DNA of 64,000 bases from MED-G105 sp039819085 (GCA_039819085.1 JBCBSQ010000007.1:1-64000), one strand, 5' to 3'. Shown: positions 34,293-44,368, numbered from the stretch's first letter. Translations and numbers: made by a program. Notes: a model not told the origin generated them from the letters alone.

Positions 34293-35354
34293 TCAGGCGG
34301 CAGCGCCTTCGCTGTCCGAGGCGAGCTCCACATCCGATACGACGCAGTTCCTGCCGTCTGACTTGGCCTGATAGAGGCACTTGTCAGCGCGCTCGATAAT
34401 GGCCTCGACCGTGTCGCCGGCGCGCAACTCCGCGACGCCCATCGAGAGCGTCACATTGCCCATGCTTTCGTTTGATCGGCGTTTCTTCAGCGCGCGCGCG
34501 CCAACCGCCTGCCGAATGCGGTCGGCGAGCTTGACGCCATTGTCCCGGCTCGTTGCGGGCAGGATGATTGCGAACTCTTCGCCGCCATAGCGCGCGAGCA
34601 CGTCCTGTCCCTTAACGTTCTGCTTCATCATGTCAGCGACGAGACGAAGCACCTGGTCACCGGTCTGATGGCCCCACTTGTCATTGAACCGCTTGAAATG
34701 GTCGACGTCGGCGAGAACCAGCGACATCGGCTGATCTTCTTCATGCGCGCGTTCGACGGTCTTGATGATGGCGACGTCAAAGGTCTTGCGGTTTTTGACG
34801 CCAGTCAGCGGATCGGTCATCGCCTCTTGCTGGATGGACGCAATGTTCTCGCGCAGGAACGAGATCTCGTCGGAGGACTCCGCGAGTTGCTCTTCAAGCT
34901 TCTGATTGGTGTCCTGGGCCGCCCGCGCGACTCTGATCACGCCTTCCACGAGTTTGATGACGTTTTGGTCGCCGCCATCGTCGACAATGTCGTTGAGCTC
35001 GCCGGAGAGCGTGGAGAGTTCGTCGCAGTAGCCTCTTGAATCCTCGCCGGATTGGGCGACCGCCCCTGACATTTTCGAGACTTCCGCTTCAAACCGCTGC
35101 AGCATCACGGCGATCTCCGCGGCGAGATCCGTACGCAGGATGTGGGAATCGTACAGTTTGTCCGCCTGGCCCTGGCCCATTGAACCGTCGGGACGAACCG
35201 CTTTTTCGAAATCAGTTGAGAGAGCGGGATGGCTTCCGTAGAGGTGCGCCATCAAGAGCTCGATGTTCCGCGGCGTTGCGGCGAGCTTGAGGGCGCGGAT
35301 CGCCTTTAGCGCTTCCTCCGCCACGCCATAAGTGCGGTCGAGGTCTTCGGTCAT
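34293..35354 (-). CDS. Diguanylate cyclase (GGDEF domain)
   Basis: 353 residues. The C-terminal GGDEF domain (about 185-350) begins DPLTGVKNRKTFD. It has VLADVDHFKRFNDKWGHQTGD and the active-site loop RYGGEEF, with no obvious RxxD inhibitory site just before it. The N-terminal half is helical with a coiled coil and no membrane segment, resembling polar diguanylate cyclases of Caulobacter-type bacteria. It makes c-di-GMP from two GTP and is probably active. The start is ATG 35354. Confidence 0.92.
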   Translation of the reverse strand: MTEDLDRTYGVAEEALKAIRALKLAATPRNIELLMAHLYGSHPALSTDFEKAVRPDGSMGQGQADKLYDSHILRTDLAAEIAVMLQRFEAEVSKMSGAVAQSGEDSRGYCDELSTLSGELNDIVDDGGDQNVIKLVEGVIRVARAAQDTNQKLEEQLAESSDEISFLRENIASIQQEAMTDPLTGVKNRKTFDVAIIKTVERAHEEDQPMSLVLADVDHFKRFNDKWGHQTGDQVLRLVADMMKQNVKGQDVLARYGGEEFAIILPATSRDNGVKLADRIRQAVGARALKKRRSNESMGNVTLSMGVAELRAGDTVEAIIERADKCLYQAKSDGRNCVVSDVELASDSEGAAA

Positions 35355-35567
35355 TGTGCTTATTCCGGATGCGCAAAATTAGTCGTTGCCGCAACGATAG
35401 GCCGCTTGCGTTAATGAGTGGATAATCAGGCGCAGCCTGGGCGTCAGACGATTTAGGGCTGATACGTCAACGCGTTAGGGCCGCCGCGTCACCCGCCGAA
35501 GCGCTCGCCGACGATTGGCGACCTGGCCCGGAGAACGCGTGAGCGCTGCGGCGCCAAGGGGCGGCGC

Positions 35568-36989
35568 CTAGCGGAGCATGAAGGCGGGGGTGTTGTCGCC
35601 AAAGCCCACAGGCGGCGCGATGTCTTCGGCTTCATTGCGTCCGCGTCCGTTGCGGCGGCGCTCACCGCCTTCGCTTGGACCGCTTCCTGCGTCGCGCTGC
35701 CCGCCGCCTCGCTGCGCATTCCGCTGGCTTTGATCCCGCCCGCCTTCTGAGGAGCGCTTGCGTCCCCGTCCGCGGCCTTCCCGTCGCCCGTCATCGCGGC
35801 TGGAAGAGGCGCGTCGGCCGCCGCGGCCCGCGGTTTCCTCTTCGGCTTTTTCGAAGAAATCGTCACCAAGATCGGCTTCTTCAATCGCTTCAAGGTTAAT
35901 GATCTTGAGAATGGCGCTAAGCGCTTTGTCGTCTTTTGGCGTCACCAGCATGAACGCGGCGCCCTCGCGGCCGGCGCGGCCGGTGCGGCCGATCCGGTGG
36001 ACATAGTCGTCGGGATTGATGGGCACGTCATAATTGAACACGTGGCTGACGGCCGGAATGTCGAGGCCCCTTGCGGCGACGTCGGACGCGATCAGGAACT
36101 GCAGCTCGCCTGAGCGGAACATATCAAGCGTCTCCATGCGGAACGCCTGGGCGAGATCGCCATGGATCGGCCTCGCGTTGAATCCATGCTTCTGCAAAGA
36201 CTTCGCGATGACGTCGACCGACGATTTTCGATTGCAGAAGACGATGCCGTTCTTGACGCCGTTGCCGCGCAACAAGGCCCTCAGCGTGTGCCGCTTGACG
36301 GCGTCGTCCGTCGTCGGCATGCGCACGAGGCGCTGGGTGATGGTGTCGGCCGTCGTGGCGGGTCGGGAGACCTCCACTCGCGCTGGCGCGCTCAGAAACT
36401 GGTCCGTCAGTCGCTGAATCTCCGGCGGCATCGTCGCGGAGAAGAACAACGTCTGCCGCGTCATCGGGGTCAGCTTGAAGATGCGCTCAATGTCCGGAAT
36501 GAAGCCCATGTCGAGCATGCGATCAGCTTCGTCGACGACCATGACTTCAATGCCTGTCAGAAGCAGACGGCCGCGCTCGAAATGGTCAAGCAGGCGACCA
36601 GGCGTTGCGATCAGAACGTCGACGCCGCGCGTCAGCTTTGCGTCCTGATCGGCGAACGAGACGCCGCCGATCAACAGCGCCATCGATAGTTTGTGGTATT
36701 TGCCGTATTTCTCGAAACTGTCCGCGACCTGGGCGGCGAGTTCGCGCGTCGGCGCCAGCACCAGCGACCGCGGCATTCGGGCGCGCGCGCGGCCTTTCGA
36801 CAAACGGTGGATCATCGGCAGCGTAAAGGACGCTGTCTTGCCGGTGCCGGTCTGCGCGATGCCGAGCACGTCGCGGCCCATGATCGCTTCAGGAATCGCC
36901 TTTTCCTGGATTGGCGTCGGCGTGTCATAGCCCGCTTCGGCGAGCGCCTGGAGGATTTTCGGCTCAAGGCCGAGGTCGCTAAAAGTCAT
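35568..36989 (-). CDS. DEAD-box RNA helicase (RhlE-like)
   Basis: 473 residues. Q-motif (FSDLGLEPKILQALAEAGYDTPTPIQ), Walker A (AQTGTGKT), PTRELA, VDEADRMLDMGF, SAT and HRIGRTGRAGREG are all present in order. The C-terminal ~100 residues are rich in Arg, Gly, Glu and Ser, a typical RNA-binding tail. It unwinds RNA during ribosome assembly or mRNA turnover; the RhlE subgroup is assigned from overall similarity. Confidence 0.93.
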   Translation of the reverse strand: MTFSDLGLEPKILQALAEAGYDTPTPIQEKAIPEAIMGRDVLGIAQTGTGKTASFTLPMIHRLSKGRARARMPRSLVLAPTRELAAQVADSFEKYGKYHKLSMALLIGGVSFADQDAKLTRGVDVLIATPGRLLDHFERGRLLLTGIEVMVVDEADRMLDMGFIPDIERIFKLTPMTRQTLFFSATMPPEIQRLTDQFLSAPARVEVSRPATTADTITQRLVRMPTTDDAVKRHTLRALLRGNGVKNGIVFCNRKSSVDVIAKSLQKHGFNARPIHGDLAQAFRMETLDMFRSGELQFLIASDVAARGLDIPAVSHVFNYDVPINPDDYVHRIGRTGRAGREGAAFMLVTPKDDKALSAILKIINLEAIEEADLGDDFFEKAEEETAGRGGRRASSSRDDGRREGRGRGRKRSSEGGRDQSQRNAQRGGGQRDAGSGPSEGGERRRNGRGRNEAEDIAPPVGFGDNTPAFMLR

Positions 36990-37421
36990 TTAGGCCCGTT
37001 TGTTGTCCACCACCGGCCCGCAAGCGGGAGGGTTGGTTTGTCATCTGCGCTGTCAGCCTCGCCATAAGCAGGGAAGGCCTCGGCCGCCCATCGGCCGAAA
37101 ACTGGTCAGCGCCATGTCGCCGGGCGCTGCAACATCGAGGCCGACCGAAACGCCTTTCCCGCCTGCTACATCGAGGATGAGCTGGCGGCGGCGGGCCGTA
37201 CGTGTCGGACGTCGTACGTGTCGGACGTAAGGCCTTCGGGTCGACGAACGCCGCGTCAGCGCGACCGCGCTGGAACTCGCAGCTTGCAGGGGCAGGTAGA
37301 GCGCGTCCCGGTCCAAGTCAAACGAACGGCGCCGCTTTCAAGCGGTGGGCGGCGGATAATTTTGCGAGTGGGACGCCCCCGCCACACAGTTTAGTTGCGG
37401 CGGCGTCAGCCCGGCGGCAAT
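36990..37421. other. Intergenic region upstream of the DEAD-box helicase
   Basis: About 430 bp between the M13 peptidase stop and the helicase start, both leftward. It should hold the helicase promoter and 5' leader. One 16-bp direct repeat is seen (annotated separately). The open frames have no protein-like character and I see no RNA gene. Confidence 0.55.
37198..37229. repeat. Two adjacent 16-bp direct repeats
   Basis: GTACGTGTCGGACGT is repeated at 37198-37212 and 37214-37228, period 16. Each copy contains GTAC and ACGT palindromes. It lies about 210 bp upstream of the helicase start. It could be a regulatory site or a simple slippage duplication. Confidence 0.7.
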
Positions 37422-39476
37422 CTACCAGAAAGCGGCGCGTTCAGTCGGCGGGAGCGCCATCGGATCGTCATTGTCGATCCTGAATGCGTCATGCCAGGCG
37501 GCGAGATTGCGAACGGCCAGATTGGCGCGCGCCGCCGGTGGGGGGTGCGCGCGGGTCGCGGCCACGTTTGGCTGCGGCCGGCGCCAGATCTGCGCCCAGG
37601 CCAGAAAGAAGCGCTGATCGCCGGTCGCGCCCGCGATTTCCGGGGCTTCAGCGCTCCCAAGGTGCGCAATGTATGCGTCGTGGGCGAACTGCAATCCGAC
37701 GACATCCGCTATCGCCTCCGGCAGCGCTTCGCCAGGGACGTTCGCGGCCGAAAGCTGGTTGCTGAGCTTTTCCCGCTCCGCGCGCCAGCGCTGTTCGTCT
37801 TCTGCTGACCACCAATCGGCGAGCCGTCCCGACGCGTCGATTTTGCGCCCTTCCCAGTCAAAGGCGTGGCTGAGTTCGTGGCCGATGATCGCGCCGAGCG
37901 CGCCATAGTTCGCTGCCGCGTCCGCCTTCGGATCAAAAAAGGGCGGACGCAGCAAGGCCGCGCTGACGCGCACTTCATTCGACTGCGGATCGTAGAAGGC
38001 GAGGGCGTCAAAGAACGCGGCGCGGGGCGTCGTCCATACAGTCTGATTCGCGCCCAGGGCGTCGCGCGCGCGCGTCCAGCTCCAGCGCCTGAGGGCTCGC
38101 AGGTTTTCATAAGCCGCGCCGACGGTCGGCTTGAACGGTTCGGCTTTCAATGACGGTAAAGCCGCGCTGATGTCGTCGCCAATGACGATCGTCATCTCCG
38201 TTAGCTTGCGCGACGCCTCCTTCTGCGCTTCCGGCGACAGCTTCGAGGACGATCTGAACCGCCTCTCCGCAGCGGCGCGGATATCCCAGGCGAGCGCCGT
38301 GGCTGCGCGTACGGTGTCGGAGTCCGCCGCGGCCGCCGCGAAATGCGCGGCAAAGGGCGGGCCCACGGCGGCGCGATAGGCTTTCAGGCCGTCGCGCCAA
38401 CGAAGCAATGGCGAGGCGGGATCGCTCGGCGCGGCGCCCTCGAACGCCGCCCTCAGGTTTCGAGCGTCGGCGGGCAAGACCTTCGCGTTCGCATGAAAGA
38501 GGTGGAACGTCAGATAAGCGCGCCAATCCTCGACCGGCGTTTCGCTGAACATCTTTGCAAGGGCGATGATGGCGCTGTCTTCGCGCAGAATGACCATGGC
38601 CTCATTGGCGAGTCCCGCCGCTTCAAGATACTCCCGCCACGGAAAGCCGGGCGCAAGGGTCGGCAATCCGGATGTCGAGACTTTTCGGTGAAGAAGGTCG
38701 CGATTGCGCGCTTTCGCGCTGCTCCAATGCGCGCGCGCGATCGCAGTCTCCAGGTCGAATACGCGACCGGCGCGAACGTCAGCAGAAGGCGCGTCTATCA
38801 GCGCCAATGCGTCTTGAATGTAGCGAAGATAGGCGCGTCGCTGAGGATCGTTGTCGGGATCCAGCTGGCGGCGCCTGGCCCCGAGGCCAAGGCCCCATTG
38901 GGTCAGATGCGCCGTAACGTCGCCTTTGGCGCTTGGCGCGGCGTAGACGGCGATTGGCGTCATTGGCGCGAGGCCGGGATCCGCAAAGGCGCGGGCGACG
39001 TCGGCATGGGTTTTAAGCCCTGCGATCGCGGCGAGGTCGGCTTCTATGGACGCAAAGCCCCTCGCGTCGATCGCGGCAAGATCGGCGTGAGCGCTCAGCG
39101 CAATGGCGGCGGCGTAGAGGTCCGGGGCGATCGTCTCCGGCGCTTCCGTCAACACAGCGGACGCCAGCGACCTGACGCGTTGCGCCTCTTCCAACTCCGC
39201 CTTGAAGAATGCGGATTGACCGCTTTTCGCGCCGCCATTTGCGAACTGGTAAAAGTCGGCGCCTGGCGCAGTGGTGAGTAGGAGCGCGTCGAGATCGAGG
39301 CCGCTCGCCGCCTGAGGCGCCTCTTTGGGGGCTTCTCCCGCCTTTCCGGCGCCTTGGCGCTCGAAGAATTCCTTCACCGCGTCGAAGGCGGGCGCATCGC
39401 ATGCGGTCGCGCTAAGCGCGATTGCGGCGAGAACGGCCGCGCGCGCGGCGACAAGGGCGGATCTCCGTCGGCGCAT
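37422..39476 (-). CDS. M13-family zinc metallopeptidase (neprilysin-like), lipoprotein
   Basis: 684 residues from the ATG at 39476. The signal ends LSATAC, so it is a predicted lipoprotein. The catalytic region has NEVRVSAALLRPPFFDP, GAIIGHELSHAFDWEGRKID (HExxH near 533) and EAIADVVGLQFAHDAY (zinc Glu), and ends with the family's usual C-terminal Trp motif (ERAAFW). M13 enzymes cleave oligopeptides in the periplasm. Length is as expected. The longer frame to 39671 would overlap the apt promoter region and was rejected. Confidence 0.92.
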   Translation of the reverse strand: MRRRRSALVAARAAVLAAIALSATACDAPAFDAVKEFFERQGAGKAGEAPKEAPQAASGLDLDALLLTTAPGADFYQFANGGAKSGQSAFFKAELEEAQRVRSLASAVLTEAPETIAPDLYAAAIALSAHADLAAIDARGFASIEADLAAIAGLKTHADVARAFADPGLAPMTPIAVYAAPSAKGDVTAHLTQWGLGLGARRRQLDPDNDPQRRAYLRYIQDALALIDAPSADVRAGRVFDLETAIARAHWSSAKARNRDLLHRKVSTSGLPTLAPGFPWREYLEAAGLANEAMVILREDSAIIALAKMFSETPVEDWRAYLTFHLFHANAKVLPADARNLRAAFEGAAPSDPASPLLRWRDGLKAYRAAVGPPFAAHFAAAAADSDTVRAATALAWDIRAAAERRFRSSSKLSPEAQKEASRKLTEMTIVIGDDISAALPSLKAEPFKPTVGAAYENLRALRRWSWTRARDALGANQTVWTTPRAAFFDALAFYDPQSNEVRVSAALLRPPFFDPKADAAANYGALGAIIGHELSHAFDWEGRKIDASGRLADWWSAEDEQRWRAEREKLSNQLSAANVPGEALPEAIADVVGLQFAHDAYIAHLGSAEAPEIAGATGDQRFFLAWAQIWRRPQPNVAATRAHPPPAARANLAVRNLAAWHDAFRIDNDDPMALPPTERAAFW

Positions 39477-39654
39477 CTGCTTCGACTCTTGCGCGTCTCG
39501 GCTGACCGCGATGAGGCTAGCGGCGCCGATCAAGTTCAACAAAGGAGGGGAGGCGACTAGCTTGGTTCGCTCCGGACGGCCAGCGCGCCAGCTCGCCTTG
39601 TGGACGCGCAGCGTTTCCGTCATTCTCCGCGCGGGCAACAAATCAACTGACTTC

Positions 39655-40182
39655 ATGGACCTAAAGAGCACCGTTCGAACGATCCCTGATTACCCCAAGC
39701 CGGGCATTATGTTCAGGGACATCACCACCCTTTTGTCCGATCCGCGCGCCTTTCGCCGGGTTGTCGACGAAATGGTCCAGCCGCTGGCGGGCGACAAGAT
39801 CGATAAGGTCGTCGGCATCGAAGCGCGCGGGTTCATTCTCGGCGGCGCCGTCGCGCACCAGCTCTCGGTGGGGTTTGTCCCCATGCGGAAGAAAGGCAAG
39901 CTGCCGCACAAGACCGTCGGCGAGCGCTATGCGCTTGAATACGGCGAAGACGAAATCGAACTCCATGAGGACGCGATCCTGGCGGGCGAGCGCGTGCTCC
40001 TCGTTGATGATCTGATCGCCACGGGCGGCACGGCGACCGCGGGCGTCAAACTGATTGAGAAGATCGGCGGCGATGTGGCGCTCTGTTCTTTCGTAATCGA
40101 CCTGCCCGACCTTGGCGGCGCGGAGAAGCTTCGAGGCCTCGGCCATTCGGTGGCGTCGCTGATGAGTTTTGAAGGCGCTTAA
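39655..40182 (+). CDS. apt: Adenine phosphoribosyltransferase
   Basis: 175 residues from the ATG at 39655 (MDLKSTVRTIPDYPKPG). It has FRDITTLL, VVGIEARGFILGGAVA, KLPHKTVGERYALEYG and the PRPP loop VLLVDDLIATGGTATAG. It converts adenine and PRPP to AMP and diphosphate. It is divergent from the M13 peptidase gene and is followed by the NnrU-like gene 27 bp later. Confidence 0.96.
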   Translation: MDLKSTVRTIPDYPKPGIMFRDITTLLSDPRAFRRVVDEMVQPLAGDKIDKVVGIEARGFILGGAVAHQLSVGFVPMRKKGKLPHKTVGERYALEYGEDEIELHEDAILAGERVLLVDDLIATGGTATAGVKLIEKIGGDVALCSFVIDLPDLGGAEKLRGLGHSVASLMSFEGA

Positions 40183-40209
40183 GGCGAGATAGTCGAAGGG
40201 CGGGGTGTG

Positions 40210-40767
40210 ATGTTGTTTTTTCTGGGAATTGCTCTCTTTTTCGGCGCGCACGGGGCGATGGCCGTGGCCCGGCCCTTGCGCGCGAGACTGATCGAGCGTC
40301 TCGGCGAAAACGGCTACCGCGGGGCGTACTCGCTGGTGTCGCTGGCCGGGATCGTGTTGCTGGTGATGGGATGGGCGTCGGCGCCGGCGACGTCGCTTTT
40401 TTATCCGCCATACTGGCTTAGGCATGTGGCGTATCTGTTTACGTTGCTTGGGTTTATCGCGCTGGCGTCCGCGTATCTGCCGGCTGGCCGTATCAAAGCG
40501 GCTCTTAAGCATCCGATGCTTGTCGGCGTGAAGTTCTGGGCGCTCGCGCATCTGCTTGTGAATGGTGAAATCAGGTCGCTCGCGCTCTTCGGCGCGTTTC
40601 TGGCGTTTGGCGTCATCGACCGGATTGCGGTCAAGCGCCGCGGCGAGCCGACGCCGGCGGCCGGCCCGCCCGTCAATGACGCGATCGCCGTCGGATTGGG
40701 CGTTTTGGGCTGGGGCGCGGTCTATTTCTTCCTGCATCCCCTGATTGCCGGCGTTCCGCTGCGCTGA
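40210..40767 (+). CDS. NnrU family membrane protein
   Basis: 185 residues with about five transmembrane helices. NnrU features include LFFGAHGAMAVARPLRARL, GYRGAYSLVSLAGIVLLVMGW, LRHVAYLFTLLGFIALA and KHPMLVGVKFWALAHLLVNGE. Nnr-linked proteins occur near denitrification genes, but stand-alone copies like this one are widespread in Alphaproteobacteria and of unknown role. A GTG three bases earlier is an equal start candidate. Confidence 0.85.
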   Translation: MLFFLGIALFFGAHGAMAVARPLRARLIERLGENGYRGAYSLVSLAGIVLLVMGWASAPATSLFYPPYWLRHVAYLFTLLGFIALASAYLPAGRIKAALKHPMLVGVKFWALAHLLVNGEIRSLALFGAFLAFGVIDRIAVKRRGEPTPAAGPPVNDAIAVGLGVLGWGAVYFFLHPLIAGVPLR

Positions 40768-40847
40768 GGCTGACAATCGGCGGCTGGCGCGCGACCTGGT
40801 CGAAGGCTATACCTTGATTTTTCCGCAGCCAGGGAAAGCCGCCGCCG

Positions 40848-41732
40848 ATGTCGCGACAGAATCCGATCGTCGCCCCGCTAGAGGGCCGAAAAGAGGGCGA
40901 AAAACCGCCCGCGGCGAAGACTGGACGGGTCACGGCGCGGGATGTGGCGGACCGAAAGGGCGGCGACCCCCTAGTATGCCTGACCGCGTATGACGCGCCG
41001 ACCGCGGAGATCCTCGACCCCCACTGCGATGTGATCCTCGTCGGCGATTCTGTGGGCATGGTCGTTCACGGCCTTCCTTCGACGGTCGGCGTCACGGTTG
41101 AAATGATGATCCTGCACGGCCGCGCCGTGATGCGCGCAGCGAAGAAGGCGCTCGTGGTCGTTGATCTGCCGTTCGGGTCCTATGAAGCGAGTCCCGCGCA
41201 GGCCTTCGAGACGGCGTCTCGCATTCTGGGTGAGACGGGCGCCCAGGCCGTCAAGCTGGAAAGCGGCGTGCATGCGTCGGAAACGGTGCGCTTTCTAGTG
41301 GACCGTGGCGTCCCGGTGATGGGGCATGTGGGCCTCAGGCCGCAGGCCGTTCATCTCAGCGGGTTTAAGGCGAAGGGCCGAACCGAGGAGGAGCGGCTGT
41401 CGATTCTCGCCGAAGCGTCCGCCACGGCCGACGCCGGGGCCTTCGCCATTGTGGTCGAAGGGGTCGCGGAGGATCTGGCGCGCGAGATCACGACAAGCAT
41501 CGCGCCGCCCACCATCGGCATCGGCGCGTCACCGCAATGCGATGGCCAGATTCTGGTGACGGAAGATATGCTCGGGCTCTTTGAATGGACGCCGAAATTT
41601 GTGAAGAAATACGGGGACTTGAGAGTAGAAATTGACAAAGCGGTGGAGGCGTATGCGTCCGACGTACGCGCCAGACGCTTCCCGGAACCCGCACAGCTTT
41701 ACAATTTGGGCGCGGCGAAACGCAGCGGCTAG
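40848..41732 (+). CDS. panB: 3-methyl-2-oxobutanoate hydroxymethyltransferase
   Basis: 294 residues. PanB motifs are VCLTAYDAPTAEI, ILVGDSVGMVVHGLPST, DLPFGSYEASPAQAFETASRIL, VKLESG, MGHVGLRPQAVHLSGFKAKGR and IGIGASPQCDGQILVTEDMLG. The enzyme transfers a hydroxymethyl group from methylene-THF to 2-oxoisovalerate in pantothenate synthesis. The N-terminus is ~25 residues longer than usual and basic. panC is not adjacent. Confidence 0.95.
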   Translation: MSRQNPIVAPLEGRKEGEKPPAAKTGRVTARDVADRKGGDPLVCLTAYDAPTAEILDPHCDVILVGDSVGMVVHGLPSTVGVTVEMMILHGRAVMRAAKKALVVVDLPFGSYEASPAQAFETASRILGETGAQAVKLESGVHASETVRFLVDRGVPVMGHVGLRPQAVHLSGFKAKGRTEEERLSILAEASATADAGAFAIVVEGVAEDLAREITTSIAPPTIGIGASPQCDGQILVTEDMLGLFEWTPKFVKKYGDLRVEIDKAVEAYASDVRARRFPEPAQLYNLGAAKRSG

Positions 41733-41952
41733 CGCGGCTAGTGGAATGACGCGTTCGGTCCTCTGTCGGACCGGATCCCGTTTCCATGATTGCGCGCATC
41801 AGGAAAGGCCGTTACGACCCTGAGCCCATTCAAGGGGCGCGACGCTCTACTCGACGCCAATGCGGCTGATAGACAGGCCGATCAACTGGCTCTTCTTAAA
41901 CAGGCGCTTCTGAAACGGGCGCTGCCAAAGCAGGATTGCGGGACAAAGGGCC

Positions 41953-42900
41953 GTGACCAACGACGAAAGTCTCATCCGTGAAGTTGATGAAGGGCTCGCC
42001 GAAGATGATTTCTGGCGAACCCTGCAGTCCCGCGGCCCATTTATTCTGGCCGGGGCGGCGGCGATCGTGCTCGGCGTCGCGGGGTTTCAGGTGATGGACG
42101 CGCGTCGGGCCGCCGCGGCTGGCGACGCCGCTGAACGTTATTTCAGCGTCATCACGGCGGAGGAAGCCACCGGCGCGGAACGGTTCGAACGGTTGCGGCG
42201 GTTCGAAGAAGATGCGCCGGAGGGCTACTCTGTTGTCGCGCGCTTTCGGATCGCGGCCAGCCTTGCGGCGCGCGGCGATGTTGAGGAAGCGCGCGTCGTC
42301 TACCGCTCCATCTATGACGGCGACGCCGCGCCGAAGCGGTTGCGCCAGCTCGCCCGTCTGCGCGCGGCGCACATTGCGCTCGACGCGGACCGAGACGCTG
42401 TGATCGAAGCGGTTGGCGATCTGGAGACGGATGAGTCGCAGTTCGGCTACTTCGCCCGCGAGGCGCTCGCTTTCGCCGCCTTGAAGGCGGGTGACTATGC
42501 GAGCGCGGCGGCGACCTTTAGCAACGCGGCGAGCGACCCGGCCGCGCCGGAAGGCGTCAAGACACGGGCGCGGGAGTTTGCGGCGCTCGCCGAAGCGGCC
42601 GCCGTCGGCGACGGGCTGGAGTGGCCAAAGCAACAAAGCGCGGCCGACCTCATTCGCTCGCTTGGCGCGCAGCTGCCGAACGAGGCCGACGCGCCAACGA
42701 CTGAAGAGGGCGCCCTCGACGCGACGGACGAGCCCGCGGCGGACGGGCCCGCGGCGGAAGAAGCCGCGCCAAATGGTCCGGCGACGGATGGGGACGGCGC
42801 ATCGAGCGCGGACGCGGACCAAGCGTCCGCGGAAAATGCGGACGGCGAAAATGAAGCCGCGCCGCAAAAAGAGGCGGGCGGGGGCGAACAGCAACCCTGA
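41953..42900 (+). CDS. yfgM: YfgM-like TPR membrane protein
   Basis: 315 residues. An acidic N-terminus is followed by one transmembrane helix (FILAGAAAIVLGVAGF) and TPR-like repeats, then an Ala/Glu/Asp/Pro-rich low-complexity tail of about 70 residues. Position immediately before bamB and der is the conserved YfgM arrangement; in E. coli YfgM works with PpiD at the Sec translocon. The GTG start at 41953 is assumed. The acidic tail is longer than I would expect for the family. Confidence 0.8.
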   Translation: MTNDESLIREVDEGLAEDDFWRTLQSRGPFILAGAAAIVLGVAGFQVMDARRAAAAGDAAERYFSVITAEEATGAERFERLRRFEEDAPEGYSVVARFRIAASLAARGDVEEARVVYRSIYDGDAAPKRLRQLARLRAAHIALDADRDAVIEAVGDLETDESQFGYFAREALAFAALKAGDYASAAATFSNAASDPAAPEGVKTRAREFAALAEAAAVGDGLEWPKQQSAADLIRSLGAQLPNEADAPTTEEGALDATDEPAADGPAAEEAAPNGPATDGDGASSADADQASAENADGENEAAPQKEAGGGEQQP

Positions 42901-42916
42901 GAGGATCTGCGCGCAC

Positions 42917-44368
42917 ATGCGATCTTTCATTCTAGTTCGACGCTTTGGGCGATGCTTCCGGATCGCCCTCCTGTCGCTCGCCTGGCTTGGATTGGCGGCG
43001 TGTTCGTCCGGGCCGATCGGCGCCATCGGCGGCATTTTCGGCGGCGGTGACGACGACGAAGAAGAAGTCGACGACGAGGAAGCCGAAGAGGCCCGCAAGG
43101 ATGAGGATCGGCTGTCGATCCTCGCCTTTGAAGAGTCTCTCCAGACAGACCCCAGATATGCGGGGTTGTCGGTCGACGTGCCGCCCTCATATCGCAACGC
43201 GTCCTGGCCTCAGCCTGGCGGCGAAGCCGACCACACCCTGCATCACCTGAGCGCGTCGCTTGCGCTTGAAAAGGCGTGGGACACCGGCATCGGCAAAGCT
43301 TCCCAGCGCCGCGCCCGGCTGACCGCGCCGCCAGTGGCCGCGGACGGGCGCATATTCGTGACGGACGCCGAAGCGCACGTCTCCGCACTGAATATCGAAA
43401 CCGGCGAGATGATCTGGGAAACGGAACTCGCTCCTGACATCAAGGAAAAATTCCGGATACGGGATTTGCTCTCGCGCCCGAAAGCCTCCCAGATCGGGTT
43501 CGGCGGTGGCGTCGCCTATGACGAAGGACGCGTCTTTGTCACGTCCGGCTTTGGATTTGTCGTGGCGCTGGACGCTGAAACCGGCGAGGAGATCTGGAAA
43601 CACAAGGCGAGCGCGCCCGTCAGAACGCCGCCGACCGCTCACCGCGGATCCGTCTTTTATGTGACGATTACGAACGAACTCGTCGCGCTGGAGGAAGCGA
43701 CCGGCGAACGGCAGTGGGGCTATCAGTCCTTTGAGGAGAACGCGCGGATTCTCTCTTCGGCGAGCCCCGCCGCGGCGGGCGATCTCGTGGTCGCGCCGTT
43801 TTCATCTGGCGAGATCGTCGCCTTCCTGTCGAACTCCGGTCGTCCGGTCTGGAACGATACGCTTTCACGGTCGGCGAACCTGACGGCGTTGGCGACGCTC
43901 AATGACATCGCCGGCAGCCCGGTGATCGACCGCGGGCTCGTTTATGTCGTCAGCCATGCCGGTCGGTTGACCGCGATCGACATCCGCACTGGCGGGCGCA
44001 TCTGGGAATCGCCGATCGCCGGGCTGCAGATGCCATGGGTCGCTGGCGATTATCTGTTCGTTGTGTCCGTGGACAGCGAACTCGTCTGCCTGTCGCGATC
44101 GGAAGGCGCGATTGTCTGGATTTCGGAGCTCCAGAGGTACACGAACGAAAAGAAGAAGAAAGGCCGGATTTCCTGGGCGGGTCCGGTCCTCGCAGGCGAT
44201 CATCTTGTTCTTGTATCCACCGAAGGGGAGATCGCGAAGGTCGCCGCCAGCGACGGCGAACTCGTTGACACCAAGGATTTTGACGGCGGCTCAATCGTGC
44301 CGCCGATCGTCGCTGAAGAGAAGATCTTTATTCTGAGCGAAAAGGGCAAGCTCATCGCCTTTGAGTAG
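42917..44368 (+). CDS. bamB: Outer membrane assembly lipoprotein BamB
   Basis: 483 residues from the ATG at 42917; the signal ends in LAAC. A PQQ-like beta-propeller is evident from repeated blades such as ALNIETGEMIWE, ALDAETGEEIWKH, EATGERQWGY and DIRTGGRIWES. Directly after the lipidation site there is a dense Asp/Glu cluster (about residues 33-55), unusual for BamB. It should scaffold BamA in beta-barrel insertion. It lies 17 bp after yfgM and 67 bp before der. Confidence 0.92.
   Translation: MRSFILVRRFGRCFRIALLSLAWLGLAACSSGPIGAIGGIFGGGDDDEEEVDDEEAEEARKDEDRLSILAFEESLQTDPRYAGLSVDVPPSYRNASWPQPGGEADHTLHHLSASLALEKAWDTGIGKASQRRARLTAPPVAADGRIFVTDAEAHVSALNIETGEMIWETELAPDIKEKFRIRDLLSRPKASQIGFGGGVAYDEGRVFVTSGFGFVVALDAETGEEIWKHKASAPVRTPPTAHRGSVFYVTITNELVALEEATGERQWGYQSFEENARILSSASPAAAGDLVVAPFSSGEIVAFLSNSGRPVWNDTLSRSANLTALATLNDIAGSPVIDRGLVYVVSHAGRLTAIDIRTGGRIWESPIAGLQMPWVAGDYLFVVSVDSELVCLSRSEGAIVWISELQRYTNEKKKKGRISWAGPVLAGDHLVLVSTEGEIAKVAASDGELVDTKDFDGGSIVPPIVAEEKIFILSEKGKLIAFE

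Noticed and set aside
39477..39671. Extended M13 peptidase N-terminus
   Set aside because: The ATG at 39476 opens a clear lipoprotein signal, and the extension lies across the apt promoter region.
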